Source of the DNA: Aminobacter ciceronei
Lineage (GTDB): Bacteria; Pseudomonadota; Alphaproteobacteria; Rhizobiales; Rhizobiaceae
Direction of reading: 5' to 3'
Assembly (NCBI RefSeq): GCF_014138625.1
Contig: NZ_JACJHY010000012.1
Coordinates: 1 to 64,000 of the forward strand
DNA: 64,000 nucleotides
In this document: piece by piece, positions 25,977-34,793 of the stretch
Layout: each line of letters starts with the position of its first letter
Position numbering within the stretch: the first letter of the stretch is position 1
Program-made: the position numbers and the translations under genes
The notes under the pieces: generated by a model
Told to the model about the DNA's origin: nothing
The model's input: the letters and a program-made list of their open reading frames with translations, nothing else
Databases searched by the model: none

Positions 25977-26498
25977 ATGAGAGAGACGATTCGTATCATT
26001 GGTATCGATCCCGGCCTTCAGCGCACCGGTTGGGGCATCATCGAGAGCCTCGGCAACGCGCTGCGGTTCGTCGCCGCCGGCACCGTGCGCTCCGACAACA
26101 AGGCGGCGCTCGCCAGCCGGCTTTGCCAGTTGCATGACGGCCTAGCCGACGTGCTTCACCGCGAAATGCCGCATGAGGCGGCCGTCGAGGCGACCTTCGT
26201 CAACAAGGATGCCACTGCAACCCTGAAGCTCGGCCAGGCGCGCGGCATCGCCATGCTGGTGCCGGCCCGCGCCGGGCTCGTCGTAGCCGAGTACTCACCC
26301 AATGCGGTGAAGAAGGCGGTCATCGGTGTCGGCCACGGCGACAAGAAGCAGATCGCCATGATGGTCAAGGTGCTGTTGCCGAAGTCGGTGTTCGACACCG
26401 CCGATGCCGCTGATGCCCTCGCAATCGCCATCTGCCATGCCCACCACCGCCAGAGCCCGGCATACAGGCTGGCTGCATTGGCTGCCGCTCACGCGTGA
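25977..26498 (+). CDS. ruvC: Holliday junction endonuclease RuvC
   Basis: A 173-residue resolvase that cuts four-way DNA junctions as a dimer together with RuvAB. It begins with the RNase H-like fold strand [16 protein letters not shown], whose aspartate (residue 11) is the first catalytic acid. The conserved [20 protein letters not shown] and the terminal acidic pair in [16 protein letters not shown] are present. The length is normal. Normally ruvC is followed directly by ruvA; here about 1.1 kb with three small genes intervenes. Confidence 0.97.
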   Translation: MRETIRIIGIDPGLQRTGWGIIESLGNALRFVAAGTVRSDNKAALASRLCQLHDGLADVLHREMPHEAAVEATFVNKDATATLKLGQARGIAMLVPARAGLVVAEYSPNAVKKAVIGVGHGDKKQIAMMVKVLLPKSVFDTADAADALAIAICHAHHRQSPAYRLAALAAAHA

Positions 26499-26499
26499 T

Positions 26500-26514
26500 G
26501 TTCTTGACTTGTTC
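26500..26514 (+). promoter_or_regulatory. LexA box 1 (GTTC-N7-GTTC)
   Basis: Perfect GTTC-TTGACTT-GTTC, the alphaproteobacterial SOS operator, two bases after the ruvC stop. The central TTGACT would serve as a -35 element, so LexA binding should block transcription of the antitoxin-like gene and of ruvAB beyond. The same 19-base sequence recurs at 26861-26879. Confidence 0.65.
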
Positions 26515-26558
26515 TCATCGCTGCAACATTCCTTTCCGGCAAGAAGAGGAATGATTCC

Positions 26559-26810
26559 ATGCGGGTTACCAGCAAGGGCCAAGTGACGATCCCTCGCGAT
26601 CTGCGCGAGACGTTCGGCATCGGCGCCAACACCGAGGTGATTTTCGGTATCGAAGGCGGCAAGATCACCATCGTGCCCAAGGATGAGATCAACAGGCTGG
26701 CCGACCGCGACCGGCTTGACCGGTTCCTGGCCATTCTCGACCGGCTCGAAGGCGCCGGGGATCTGGCGACAAATGGTGACGAAATGCTGGCGCTGGTGAA
26801 GGGCCGGTGA
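26559..26810 (+). CDS. Orphan AbrB/MazE-type antitoxin-like protein
   Basis: An 83-residue protein whose N-terminal ~45 residues form a SpoVT/AbrB swapped-hairpin DNA-binding domain: MRVTSKGQVTIPRDLRETFG then IGANTEVIFGIEGGKITIV. The tail is acidic and helical, as in antitoxins that wrap a toxin. No toxin gene follows; the next gene, 104 bases on, is a second AbrB-type antitoxin. This is therefore either a solitary regulator or the survivor of a lost toxin-antitoxin pair. An inverted repeat CATTCCT/AGGAATG (26527-26533, 26547-26553) overlaps its ribosome site and may be its own operator. A LexA box lies upstream. Confidence 0.8.
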   Translation: MRVTSKGQVTIPRDLRETFGIGANTEVIFGIEGGKITIVPKDEINRLADRDRLDRFLAILDRLEGAGDLATNGDEMLALVKGR

Positions 26811-26861
26811 CGTCCAGTCAGGCGCCCCGACCGCACACCACACCCTCGCCGCGACCTACGT

Positions 26862-26876
26862 GTTCTTGACTTGTTC
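26862..26876 (+). promoter_or_regulatory. LexA box 2 (GTTC-N7-GTTC)
   Basis: Second perfect GTTC-TTGACTT-GTTC, inside a 19-base exact copy of the box-1 sequence, 38 bases before the vapB start. Confidence 0.65.
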
Positions 26877-26892
26877 TCACATCGCCACTAAG

Positions 26893-26911
26893 TAATACCT
26901 ACGAGGTATTA
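26893..26911 (+). promoter_or_regulatory. Palindromic operator overlapping the vapB ribosome site
   Basis: Perfect inverted repeat TAATACCT-ACG-AGGTATTA ending two bases before the vapB ATG and covering the GAGG ribosome site. Toxin-antitoxin operons of this class are usually autoregulated through such a palindrome. Confidence 0.65.
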
Positions 26912-26913
26912 CC

Positions 26914-27153
26914 ATGCGCGTGACCACAAAGGGCCAGGTGACGATCCCCAAGGAAATCCGTGACCGGCTCGGCATCGAGGCAGGGTCGGAGGTGGATTTT
27001 GTCGAACGCGCCGACGGCGCTGTCGAACTGGTGCGCGGCACCGAGCCAGATATGCGGGCGAAGGCGCTTGACCGCAGCCTGGAGGATTGGTTCCGGCGTA
27101 TCGAAGGTACGGGCGACAGCAATCTGACTGCCGATGACATCATGGCCATGTGA
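26914..27153 (+). CDS. vapB: VapB-type antitoxin (AbrB/MazE fold)
   Basis: A 79-residue antitoxin with an N-terminal AbrB-type DNA-binding domain (MRVTTKGQVTIPKEIRDRLG, then IEAGSEVDFVERADGAVELV) and a C-terminal toxin-wrapping tail ending in NLTADDIMAM. It pairs with the PIN toxin gene that starts 12 bases after its stop. It is a distant paralogue of the orphan protein at 26559 (same MRVT-KGQVTIP start). Control appears double: the palindrome at 26893 (self-repression) and LexA box 2 (SOS). Confidence 0.88.
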   Translation: MRVTTKGQVTIPKEIRDRLGIEAGSEVDFVERADGAVELVRGTEPDMRAKALDRSLEDWFRRIEGTGDSNLTADDIMAM

Positions 27154-27165
27154 CCAGGGATCGTG

Positions 27166-27582
27166 ATGTCCGCGACAATCATTGATTCCAACGTCATCAT
27201 TGATGTCGTCGAGCCCGGCTCGCAGTGGGCGACCTGGTCCAGGCAGCAGATTCGAGAAGCACGACGGTATGGCGACCTGATATTCAATGCCATTGTCGCA
27301 GCCGAAGTTTCGCATGAGTTCGTTTCGGCGGAGCGTTATCAAGGCGTCTTTGTCTCGACGCTATGGACCTTCGAGGACATACCTTTCGAGGCCGCGCTGG
27401 CCGCCGGTTGGGCGCACCGCGAATACCGGCAGCGGGGCGGTCGCGGTGAGCGGGCCCTGCCCGACTTCCTCATCGGGGCGCATGCGCTTGTGTCCGGACA
27501 TCGCCTGTTGACCCGAGACGCCACCCGCTACCGCACCTATTTCCCCGAGCTCGAGATCATCGCGCCCGATACCCATCCATGA
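27166..27582 (+). CDS. vapC: VapC-type PIN-domain ribonuclease toxin
   Basis: A 138-residue PIN-domain protein, the toxin of the pair. The first catalytic aspartate is in MSATIIDSNVIIDV, followed by a conserved acidic residue in NAIVAAEVSHEF and the third and fourth acids in LPDFLIGAHAL and LTRDATRY, so the active site looks complete. VapC toxins cleave tRNA or rRNA when freed from VapB. The ATG is preferred over the GTG one codon upstream. The gene ends 13 bases before ruvA, which may therefore be read from the toxin-antitoxin promoter. Confidence 0.9.
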   Translation: MSATIIDSNVIIDVVEPGSQWATWSRQQIREARRYGDLIFNAIVAAEVSHEFVSAERYQGVFVSTLWTFEDIPFEAALAAGWAHREYRQRGGRGERALPDFLIGAHALVSGHRLLTRDATRYRTYFPELEIIAPDTHP

Positions 27583-27595
27583 CGAGGCTTGAACC

Positions 27596-28216
27596 ATGAT
27601 CGGCAAGTTGAAGGGCACCGTCGACGAGATCGGCGAGGATTTCTGCGTGCTCGACGTGCATGGCGTCGGCTACGTCGCCTATTGCTCGACGCGCACGCTC
27701 GCAGCCTTGCCCGGCGTCGGCGAAGCCGCGATCCTGTTCATCGAGACTTATGTCCGCGAAGACATGATTCGGCTCTACGGCTTCAAGACCGAGCTGGAAC
27801 GCGAGTGGTTCAAGCTCTTGATGGCCAACGTCCAGGGCGTCGGCGCCAAGGTGGCGCTGGCGATCCTGTCGACGCTGGCGCCTTCCGATCTCGCCAACGC
27901 GATCGCGCTGCGCGACATCGCCATGGTCAGTCGCGCGCCCGGCGTCGGCAAGAAGGTTGCCGAGCGCATCGTCACCGAGCTCAAGAACAAGGCCCCGGCT
28001 TTCGCCGGCGAGGCAACGGGCACGATCGGGCTCAAGCAGGAACTCGGCGAAGGCGTCGCCCCTGCCCCCATCGCCGACGCGGTCTCGGCACTGGTCAATC
28101 TCGGCTATTCTCGCGACATCGCCGCCAACGCCATTGCCGCCGCCATGAAGAGCGTCGGCGAAGACGCCGATTCCTCCAAGCTGATCCGCTTCGGCCTGAA
28201 GGAGCTGGCACGGTGA
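27596..28216 (+). CDS. ruvA: Holliday junction branch migration protein RuvA
   Basis: A 206-residue protein that binds the four-way junction as a tetramer and loads RuvB. The start [20 protein letters not shown] is typical. The two helix-hairpin-helix motifs appear as [18 protein letters not shown] and [18 protein letters not shown]. The C-terminal domain that contacts RuvB follows a flexible linker and ends LIRFGLKEL. It lies 13 bases after vapC and 40 bases before ruvB. Confidence 0.96.
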   Translation: MIGKLKGTVDEIGEDFCVLDVHGVGYVAYCSTRTLAALPGVGEAAILFIETYVREDMIRLYGFKTELEREWFKLLMANVQGVGAKVALAILSTLAPSDLANAIALRDIAMVSRAPGVGKKVAERIVTELKNKAPAFAGEATGTIGLKQELGEGVAPAPIADAVSALVNLGYSRDIAANAIAAAMKSVGEDADSSKLIRFGLKELAR

Positions 28217-28256
28217 GCGCCTTGCTCGCAGCCGGTCTCCGTGCGAGGACGGACGC

Positions 28257-29297
28257 ATGAATTCGCCTGACCGTCTTATCACCCCCGACAAACGCGGCGA
28301 GGATGCCGACAACAGCCTGCGCCCGCAGACGCTGGACGATTTCGTCGGCCAGGCGGCGGCGCGCGCCAATCTCAAGATCTTCATCGAGGCGGCAAAGGGC
28401 CGTGGCGAGGCGCTCGACCATGTGCTGTTCGTCGGTCCGCCCGGCCTCGGCAAGACGACGCTCGCCCAGATCATGGCACGCGAGCTCGGCGTCAATTTCC
28501 GTTCGACCTCCGGCCCGGTCATCGCCAAGGCCGGCGACCTTGCCGCACTGCTGACCAATCTCGAAGAACGCGACGTGCTGTTCATCGACGAGATCCACCG
28601 CCTCAACCCGGCAGTCGAGGAAATCCTCTATCCGGCGATGGAGGACTACCAGCTTGACCTGATCATCGGCGAAGGTCCGGCGGCGCGCTCGGTCAAGATC
28701 GACCTGGCCAAGTTCACGCTTGTCGCCGCGACCACCCGTCTCGGTCTGCTGACGAACCCGCTGCGCGACCGCTTCGGCATCCCGACCCGGCTCAATTTCT
28801 ATACGGTCGAGGAGCTTGAGCTGATCGTGCGGCGCGGCGCCCGCATCCTCGGCATGCCGCTCGCCGACGACGGCGCCATCGAGATCGCGCGCCGGGCCCG
28901 CGGCACCCCGCGCATCGCAGGCCGCCTCTTGCGCCGCGTCCGCGACTTCGCCGCCGTCGCCGGCTCCGGTCCGGTCGACCGCCGCATCGCCGATGAGGCG
29001 CTGTCGCGGCTGGAGGTCGACGCACTCGGTCTCGATTCGCTCGACCGGCGCTACCTCTCGATGATCGCGATGAATTTCGGCGGCGGCCCGGTCGGCATCG
29101 AGACCATCGCCGCCGGCCTGTCCGAGCCACGCGACGCCATCGAGGACATCATCGAGCCCTATCTGATCCAACAGGGCTTCATCCAACGCACGCCGCGCGG
29201 CCGCGTGCTGACGGCCAATGCCTGGAAGCACCTTGGCCTCGAGATCCCGCGCGACCTTGCCGTGCAGCAGATCAACCTGTTCCAAGAGGAAGACTGA
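28257..29297 (+). CDS. ruvB: Holliday junction helicase RuvB
   Basis: A 346-residue AAA+ hexameric motor that drives branch migration at RuvA-bound junctions. Walker A is [11 protein letters not shown] (residues ~62-72), Walker B is [10 protein letters not shown], sensor 1 is LVAATTRLG and the arginine finger region is LRDRFGI. The C-terminal winged helix ends [20 protein letters not shown]. All expected motifs are intact and the length is standard. The GNAT gene begins 4 bases later and is probably co-transcribed. Confidence 0.97.
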   Translation: MNSPDRLITPDKRGEDADNSLRPQTLDDFVGQAAARANLKIFIEAAKGRGEALDHVLFVGPPGLGKTTLAQIMARELGVNFRSTSGPVIAKAGDLAALLTNLEERDVLFIDEIHRLNPAVEEILYPAMEDYQLDLIIGEGPAARSVKIDLAKFTLVAATTRLGLLTNPLRDRFGIPTRLNFYTVEELELIVRRGARILGMPLADDGAIEIARRARGTPRIAGRLLRRVRDFAAVAGSGPVDRRIADEALSRLEVDALGLDSLDRRYLSMIAMNFGGGPVGIETIAAGLSEPRDAIEDIIEPYLIQQGFIQRTPRGRVLTANAWKHLGLEIPRDLAVQQINLFQEED

Positions 29298-29300
29298 TAC

Positions 29301-29792
29301 ATGATCGGCTATCGCCCCGGACTGATAGCCGACATCGTTGGACTGCACGCCGTCTACTACGCCCGCGACTGGGGTTTTGGGCTGCCTTTCGAGGCCAAGG
29401 TCGCCAGCGAGCTTTCCGCCTTCATGCGCGACTTCAGACCCGGCCTCGACTTCTTCGCCGCTGAGGATGACGACAACTGCGCCCTGCTTGGCACGATCAG
29501 CCTGGAGGCTCCGACCTCGACGGAGCTGCTGGCGCATCTGCGCTGGTTCATCACCAGCGATGGCGCGCGCGGGACGGGCCTTGGGCGCCGGCTGATGGAC
29601 AAGGCCATGGCGCATGTCGACGCCAAGGGTTTTCCCGGCGTCTATCTCACGACATTCGTCGGGCTCGGTCCGGCCCGGCATCTCTATGAATCGTTCGGCT
29701 TCAACCTCGTTGCCGAGGAAGAACGCGACCAGTGGTCCGGCGGCGTGCGCGAGCAGCGCTTCGAGCGCCATCGCACGAGTGCCAAAGCTTGA
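29301..29792 (+). CDS. GNAT family N-acetyltransferase
   Basis: A 163-residue acetyl-CoA-dependent acyltransferase. The acetyl-CoA loop is DGARGTGLGRRLMDKAMAHV (Q/RxxGxG/A type) and the C-terminal block ARHLYESFGFNLVAEEERDQ completes the fold. The acceptor substrate is unknown; many similar genes are annotated as MarR-GNAT halves. It follows ruvB with a 3-base gap, and its TGA stop overlaps the TTG start of the phosphoesterase, which indicates translational coupling. Confidence 0.85.
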   Translation: MIGYRPGLIADIVGLHAVYYARDWGFGLPFEAKVASELSAFMRDFRPGLDFFAAEDDDNCALLGTISLEAPTSTELLAHLRWFITSDGARGTGLGRRLMDKAMAHVDAKGFPGVYLTTFVGLGPARHLYESFGFNLVAEEERDQWSGGVREQRFERHRTSAKA

Positions 29793-30691
29793 TCACTCGC
29801 CGCGGCTTCTTCCGTTTTCTCGGCGGTTCGGTCCTGGCTGCGGCGGCGCTTGGCAGCTATGCGGTCGGCATCGAACCGATGCTGCTGACACGGGTGAAAC
29901 GCTACGCGCTGACCCCGCCCAACTGGCCCGATGGCTTGAAGCTGCGCGTCGTGGCGCTCGCCGACATCCACGCCTGCCGGCCATGGATGACGCCAGAGCG
30001 CATCGCTTCGTTGGCGGAAGAAGCCAACGCGCTGGAGCCCGACATCATCGTACTGCTTGGCGACTACGTCGCTGGAACCCGCATGGTAAGCAGCTGGGTC
30101 GATTCCCATGAATGGGCTTCGGCCCTTTCGGGCCTCAAGGCACCGCTCGGCGTGTTCTCCATCCTTGGCAATCATGACTGGTGGGAGGACCTGACGGCGC
30201 AAAAGGCCGGGCAAGGTCCGACAATTGCCAGGCGGGCGCTGGAAGCGGCGGGTATTCCCGTCATGGAAAACGACGTCGTCCGGCTGGAAAAGGAAGGTCA
30301 TGGCTTCTGGATCGCAGGCCTCGCCGACCAGCTGGCCTTGCGGCCAGGCAGAGCATGGGGCCGCAAGGGCTTCACCGGGCTTCACGACCTTAGAGGCACG
30401 TTGGCGAAAGTCGGCGATGAGGCACCTGTCCTCCTGCTCGCCCATGAGCCCGACATTTTCCCCGACGTTCCCAGCCGCGTTGCGTTGACCCTGTCGGGCC
30501 ACACCCATGGCGGCCAGGTGCGCCTGTTCGGCTATTCGCCGGTCGTTCCCTCGCGTTACGGCAACCGCTACGCCTATGGCCACGTCGTCGAAGCTGGCCG
30601 CAACCTCATCATTTCGGGCGGCCTCGGTTTCAGCATCGCACCGATCCGTTTCGGCGTGCGTCCGGAAATCCTCACGATCGACCTGGGTTGA
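29789..30691 (+). CDS. Metallophosphoesterase with Tat-like signal (YkuE-like)
   Basis: A ~300-residue calcineurin-like phosphoesterase. The metal site is complete: ADIHACRPWM, LLGDYVAGT, LGNHDWWED, LLAHEPDIF and LSGHTHGGQ. The start is a TTG that shares bases with the GNAT stop (TTGA), giving MITRRGFFRFLGGSVLAAAA, a twin-arginine-type signal; an upstream start would put 19 basic residues of the GNAT overlap before it. It should act outside or on the membrane, perhaps on UDP-lipid-like or other phosphodiesters as YkuE relatives do. It is convergent with the GH5 gene 12 bases later. Confidence 0.88.
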   Translation: MITRRGFFRFLGGSVLAAAALGSYAVGIEPMLLTRVKRYALTPPNWPDGLKLRVVALADIHACRPWMTPERIASLAEEANALEPDIIVLLGDYVAGTRMVSSWVDSHEWASALSGLKAPLGVFSILGNHDWWEDLTAQKAGQGPTIARRALEAAGIPVMENDVVRLEKEGHGFWIAGLADQLALRPGRAWGRKGFTGLHDLRGTLAKVGDEAPVLLLAHEPDIFPDVPSRVALTLSGHTHGGQVRLFGYSPVVPSRYGNRYAYGHVVEAGRNLIISGGLGFSIAPIRFGVRPEILTIDLG

Positions 30692-30703
30692 GCTGAAGCG
30701 AAG

Positions 30704-31945
30704 CTACTTCAGCCCCTTCACAACCTCGAGCACGTCAGGTTCCGCCTTCCGCCCCTCGAATTCGTCGACGATGCCGAAAGCGCCGCCGTAGCCCCAGATC
30801 GACCAGGCATAACCGCGCGCCTCGGCGCGAGCGATCATGTCGTTGACATAAGCGGCGCGCCAGGCACCGGGCATGACGTAGGGATTGTTGTACTCCTGGC
30901 GGATCATGCCGAACTCGCCGAGATAGATATTGTCGGGCGAGATGTCGTGCTTCTTCGCCCAGGCATCGACCTGGCGGAACGGCGCGTCGAGCTCGGCTTC
31001 GAGCTTTTCCTTGCTGTCGATCAGGGCGATCTGCTCATCGAGATAGGCGAGCATGCCGGCCCGGCGCAGCATCGGCGCCTCGGCCCGGATCTTGGCCCGG
31101 ACCTTGTCGAGCACAGCATCAAGCTCGGCGCGAGGCACGGCATAGGGCGGATAAGGCAGCCCGGTAACATAACGAATGAAGTCGCCGGCCCAGGTGGCGC
31201 CCTGGCTGGTCAGCAGGAACGGCTGGTAAGAATGGAACGTCCAGATGACATTGTCGTCGGGAATATCCTTGGGGTCGAGCGCGGCGAGACCTTCCGCACC
31301 GGCCCAGCAACTGCCGGACAGCACAAGGGTCAGGCGGGTCGCCGTTGCGCGCGCGGCGGCATAAAGGCGCTTGAGACGTTCAGGCCAGAGCTTGGCCTCG
31401 CCTTGTTCGCAATCGACGACCGGCTCGTTCATCAGCTCAAAGGCGACCAGGCCCGGATCTTCCTTGGCCAAGGTGAGTCCCATCTGCCGGACCAGCTCGA
31501 CATAACGGTCGAAATTGGCCGGATCGTCCATCACCTCGGACATGCCGATCTGGCCATTGCCGCCTGACGGAATGAGGTGAAGGTCGACCACCGCCTTGAG
31601 CCCGGCCGCGTTGACCATGCGCGCCGACTCCAGGACGCTCTCAAGCAATTGTTCGCGCAGCGGTTCTGTCTTTTTGGACAGGAACACCGAAGGGTCGACG
31701 GGAATGCGCACGACGTCGAACCCGCCGGCCTTGAGCGTTTTCAGGTCGCCCTCACCGAGCCGTTGGCGCCATTCGGGAAACGGCAGGATGACGTTCGCGT
31801 CGTCCCATTTGCCCTCACCGGGCCAGGTTTCCCAGATATCGAGATTGATGCCCCGCTTCATCGTGAAAGTCGCCGCGTCGGCCGTGCAGAGCGGCAACGC
31901 GAGCACAAGCAAGGCCATCACTAAGGTTCGGATCATCACCACCAT
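30704..31945 (-). CDS. Glycoside hydrolase family 5 (cellulase-like), exported
   Basis: A ~413-residue (beta/alpha)8 glycosidase with a signal peptide (MIRTLVMALLVLALPLCTADA). The general acid is the glutamate of VAFELMNEPVV and the nucleophile that of YLGEFGMIRQ, both in the expected strands. The conserved IWTFHSYQPF histidine is also present. Rhizobial GH5 enzymes act on beta-glucans such as cellulose and on exopolysaccharides; no cellulose synthase operon is nearby, so the substrate is open. The start at ATG 31945 has GAGAGGG upstream; the frame is open for 46 more codons without support. Confidence 0.88.
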   Translation of the reverse strand: MVVMIRTLVMALLVLALPLCTADAATFTMKRGINLDIWETWPGEGKWDDANVILPFPEWRQRLGEGDLKTLKAGGFDVVRIPVDPSVFLSKKTEPLREQLLESVLESARMVNAAGLKAVVDLHLIPSGGNGQIGMSEVMDDPANFDRYVELVRQMGLTLAKEDPGLVAFELMNEPVVDCEQGEAKLWPERLKRLYAAARATATRLTLVLSGSCWAGAEGLAALDPKDIPDDNVIWTFHSYQPFLLTSQGATWAGDFIRYVTGLPYPPYAVPRAELDAVLDKVRAKIRAEAPMLRRAGMLAYLDEQIALIDSKEKLEAELDAPFRQVDAWAKKHDISPDNIYLGEFGMIRQEYNNPYVMPGAWRAAYVNDMIARAEARGYAWSIWGYGGAFGIVDEFEGRKAEPDVLEVVKGLK

Positions 31946-32259
31946 CGCCACCCTCTCGGTCAGACAGAATTGGTGCCCAAAAGCCCGGAGAAAGGAAAGC
32001 CCCAAGGCCGAACATGGTGAAAGTCCAGGCCACCGACGCACTAAAGCACCTTCTAAACAACACGTCGACAGATTCGTCGGCACGATTCATTACAAAAGCT
32101 GCGCGAGATCCATTGCGAATGTATCTGCATTGAAAGCAATAAATTTTCAGGTTAACCGTAAACGATGATCTTCATGATTTGTTTGCTAAGCATGGATACT
32201 TGTTTGCAGATCACAGCTATTGATAGAATTTCGATCGATTGCGCAGCGGGGGTTATGCA

Positions 32260-33081
32260 ATGACGGTGGTTGACCAATGGCGGCCTGAGACAGCAGCCGG
32301 CGGATTTACCCGGGACGATGAGGCGATCGAGTTCTACACGCGCGTCAACGCCCTTGTGGAGCCCGATATGGTGGTCGTCGACCTGGGGGCCGGGCGCGGC
32401 TCCCGTTTCGACCACGGCAGTGCGCCTTTCCGCAAGTGGTTCTGCAATTTCCATGGCCGCGTGAGGAAGGTCATCGGCATCGACGTCGACCCGGTGGTGA
32501 TGACGCATCCGCATCTCGACGAGGCGCGGGTCATTGAACCTGGCGGCCGCCTGCCACTGGAAGACGCAAGCGTCGACATCATCATCTGCGAATGGGTGAT
32601 CGAGCATGTCGAACATCCCCGGCAGTTCGCGCAGGAAATCCACCGGGTGCTCAGGCCCGGCGGATGGCTTTGCGCGCTCACCCCGAACCGCCTTGGCTAT
32701 GTCGGGATTGGCACCACGCTGGTGCCGGAAACGGTGAAGGATCGCATCATGAGGCTGGTGTGGCCCGAGCGGCCACGGGAAGATGCGTTTCCGACATTCT
32801 ACCGCATGAACACCTTGGGCAGCATTCGGCGCGCCTTCGACGAAAAGAGCTGGTCGCACCATGGCTACGTTTCCAACGGCACGCCGAAATATCATGGCGG
32901 CACGGCGGCGGGCTTTGCCTTCGTCTCGCTGCTGCAATGGCTCATGCCGCCGGCCATGCGGACCAACCTGCTGGTGTTTTCGCGCAAACGTCCGGGGCCG
33001 ATGGGTACGCAGGCTCGACTGCAGAAGGCATGCCAGGACCTGAGCGTCGCACCTGCCGAAAGGCAGGGCGAAAAGGTCTGA
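32260..33081 (+). CDS. Class I SAM-dependent methyltransferase
   Basis: A 273-residue Rossmann-fold methyltransferase. Motif I is MVVVDLGAGRGS, the acidic ribose-binding residue is in VIGIDVDPVVM, and the later motif block reads IIICEWVIEHVEHPRQFAQE followed by HRVLRPGGWLCALTPN. The acceptor is unknown; the closest style is the Methyltransf_11 group found near polysaccharide or small-molecule genes. The start is preceded by GGGGG at suitable spacing; 7 codons more are open upstream. The region before it is A/T-rich and probably holds the promoter. Confidence 0.82.
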   Translation: MTVVDQWRPETAAGGFTRDDEAIEFYTRVNALVEPDMVVVDLGAGRGSRFDHGSAPFRKWFCNFHGRVRKVIGIDVDPVVMTHPHLDEARVIEPGGRLPLEDASVDIIICEWVIEHVEHPRQFAQEIHRVLRPGGWLCALTPNRLGYVGIGTTLVPETVKDRIMRLVWPERPREDAFPTFYRMNTLGSIRRAFDEKSWSHHGYVSNGTPKYHGGTAAGFAFVSLLQWLMPPAMRTNLLVFSRKRPGPMGTQARLQKACQDLSVAPAERQGEKV

Positions 33082-33245
33082 CGGAACTGCCGCAAGGCGC
33101 TGCCCTGGCCAAGGCTGCTCGGCTGTCGACAAACCCGTGCCGGCAATGCGTCAGACAGTTCTTGATCGTTGCCACCGATAATGCCATCGGACTCCCTGCC
33201 CTGTTGCCGGATCGTGCCGACAATGGACCGCAAAGAGGATGTGCA

Positions 33246-33713
33246 ATGGCGGATGATGTGGACCAGGACTTGCTGGCGGCCGGCCTATCCGGCGCCCTGA
33301 CGCCGTTCGGCCACCGGCTGATGGCGCGGGTCTATTATGCCGACACCGACTTCTCCGGCGTCGTCTACCATGCGCGTTATCTCGAATTCTTTGAACGCGG
33401 GCGCTCGGACTTCCTGCGCCTCGCCGGCGTCCACCACACCGAACTTGTCGACGGCAAGCATGGCGAAAAGATCGTCTGGGTGGTGCGCCGCATGGAGATC
33501 GATTTCCGCGGATCAGCCAAGATCGACGACATCCTGACCATCGAAACCCGGACGCAGGACGTCTCGGGCGCCCGCATCACCATGGCCCAGCAGTTGAAAC
33601 GCGGTGACGAGGTGCTGGTCGAAGCCAAGGTCGAAGCGGCAATTATCGGCGAGAATGGCCGCCCCAGGCGTTTCCCAAAGGACTGGATCGAAGCCTTCAT
33701 GCCCGGACGGTAA
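33246..33713 (+). CDS. ybgC: Tol-Pal-associated acyl-CoA thioesterase YbgC
   Basis: A 155-residue hotdog-fold thioesterase that heads the tol-pal cluster. The active-site segment YADTDFSGVVYHARYLEFFE carries the catalytic aspartate. The ATG has AAAGAGGA upstream and gives a normal YbgC length with a short extra N-terminus. YbgC hydrolyses short acyl-CoA or acyl-ACP thioesters and is linked to phospholipid metabolism at the envelope. The gap to tolQ is ~360 bases, so tolQ probably has its own promoter. Confidence 0.92.
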   Translation: MADDVDQDLLAAGLSGALTPFGHRLMARVYYADTDFSGVVYHARYLEFFERGRSDFLRLAGVHHTELVDGKHGEKIVWVVRRMEIDFRGSAKIDDILTIETRTQDVSGARITMAQQLKRGDEVLVEAKVEAAIIGENGRPRRFPKDWIEAFMPGR

Positions 33714-34072
33714 TGTCGGCCGAGCGGCGGCACACCGCCGACGGCCCTGCCATGAGAGTTCACTGATCACGAGATCGTGTGACGCCGCGCAGCGATTACT
33801 GGGCTCCGGAGCGCTGCAATCCCGTCGCACCGGGTGGCAGGTTGGCGCACCATCATGTTCCTAACCCATCTTTAACCATAACGGTCCATTAAGGGGTCGG
33901 TGAAAGTCGTAAGTATTCCGAGCGGCCTTCCTTTCACCAAAATTGGCTCCGAAAAGGCCGAAAAGGCGCATTTTGGGGCACTTCCGGAAGCTTCGCGCGA
34001 ACGGACCACGATGGGATGATGCGCAAGGGCTAGCTGCGAGCCGGGCCCGGAAATCTTAAGGACTGTTACAAG
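33714..34072. other. Intergenic region between ybgC and tolQ
   Basis: About 360 bases with no gene. A GC-rich hairpin follows ybgC around 33720-33750 but lacks a T-run. At 33861-33875 CTAA-CCCATCT-TTAA is one base from a CtrA box, near A/T-rich sequence suited to a tolQ promoter. Confidence 0.45.
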
Positions 34073-34783
34073 ATGGAAAACCTACCTCTCGCCCAAACCG
34101 GCGCGGAATTGTCGATTTGGGCGCTGTTCTGGCAGGCCGGCTGGGTGGTCAAGCTGGTGATGCTGGGCCTGCTCGGCGCGTCGGTATGGACCTGGGCGAT
34201 CATCGTCGACAAGCTGGTTGCCTACAACCGCATGCGCGCAGCGCTGAACCGCTTCGAACAGATCTTCTGGTCGGGCCAGTCGCTGGAAGAGCTCTATCGC
34301 AACCTTTCCGATCGCAAGACCACAGGCATGAGCGCGATCTTCGTCGCTGCCATGAAGGAGTGGAAGAAGAGTTTCGAGAAGGGCGCCAAATCGCCGCTGG
34401 CGCTGCAGACCCGTATCGACAAGGCAATGGACCTGGCGCTGACGCGCGAGATGGAGCGGCTGGAAGGCCGGCTCGGCTTCCTCGCCACCATCGGTTCGGC
34501 CGCCCCCTTCATCGGCCTGTTCGGCACCGTCGTCGGCATCATGACCTCGTTCCAGGCCATTGCCGGCTCGAAGTCGACCAACCTCGCCGTCGTCGCCCCC
34601 GGCATCGCCGAGGCACTGCTGGCAACCGCAATCGGCCTGCTCGCCGCTATTCCCGCGGTCATCGCCTACAACAAGCTGTCATCCGACGCCGGCAAGATTG
34701 GCATGCGCATGGAGGGCTTCTCGGACGAGTTCTCCGCCATACTGTCGCGCCAAATCGATGAAAAAGTCGCGCAGCGGGCCTGA
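34073..34783 (+). CDS. tolQ: Tol-Pal system protein TolQ
   Basis: A 236-residue inner-membrane proton-channel subunit with three membrane helices. The channel motifs are FLATIGSAAPFIGLFGTVVGIM and GIAEALLATAIGLLAAIPAV, as in ExbB/MotA. With TolR it uses the proton motive force to energise TolA, which pulls on Pal during septation. It starts the tolQRAB operon; TolR follows after 10 bases. Compare the larger ExbB-like protein at 15533, which lacks this operon context. Confidence 0.97.
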   Translation: MENLPLAQTGAELSIWALFWQAGWVVKLVMLGLLGASVWTWAIIVDKLVAYNRMRAALNRFEQIFWSGQSLEELYRNLSDRKTTGMSAIFVAAMKEWKKSFEKGAKSPLALQTRIDKAMDLALTREMERLEGRLGFLATIGSAAPFIGLFGTVVGIMTSFQAIAGSKSTNLAVVAPGIAEALLATAIGLLAAIPAVIAYNKLSSDAGKIGMRMEGFSDEFSAILSRQIDEKVAQRA

Positions 34784-34793
34784 GGAGTAGACC

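Noticed and set aside
28095-29771. Long minus-strand frame over ruvB and the GNAT gene
   Set aside because: RuvB and GNAT are clear on the plus strand; this frame has no known domain.
33861-33875. CtrA box upstream of tolQ
   Set aside because: One base off the consensus; kept only as a weak note, as is the similar site at 41114-41128 before ftsH.
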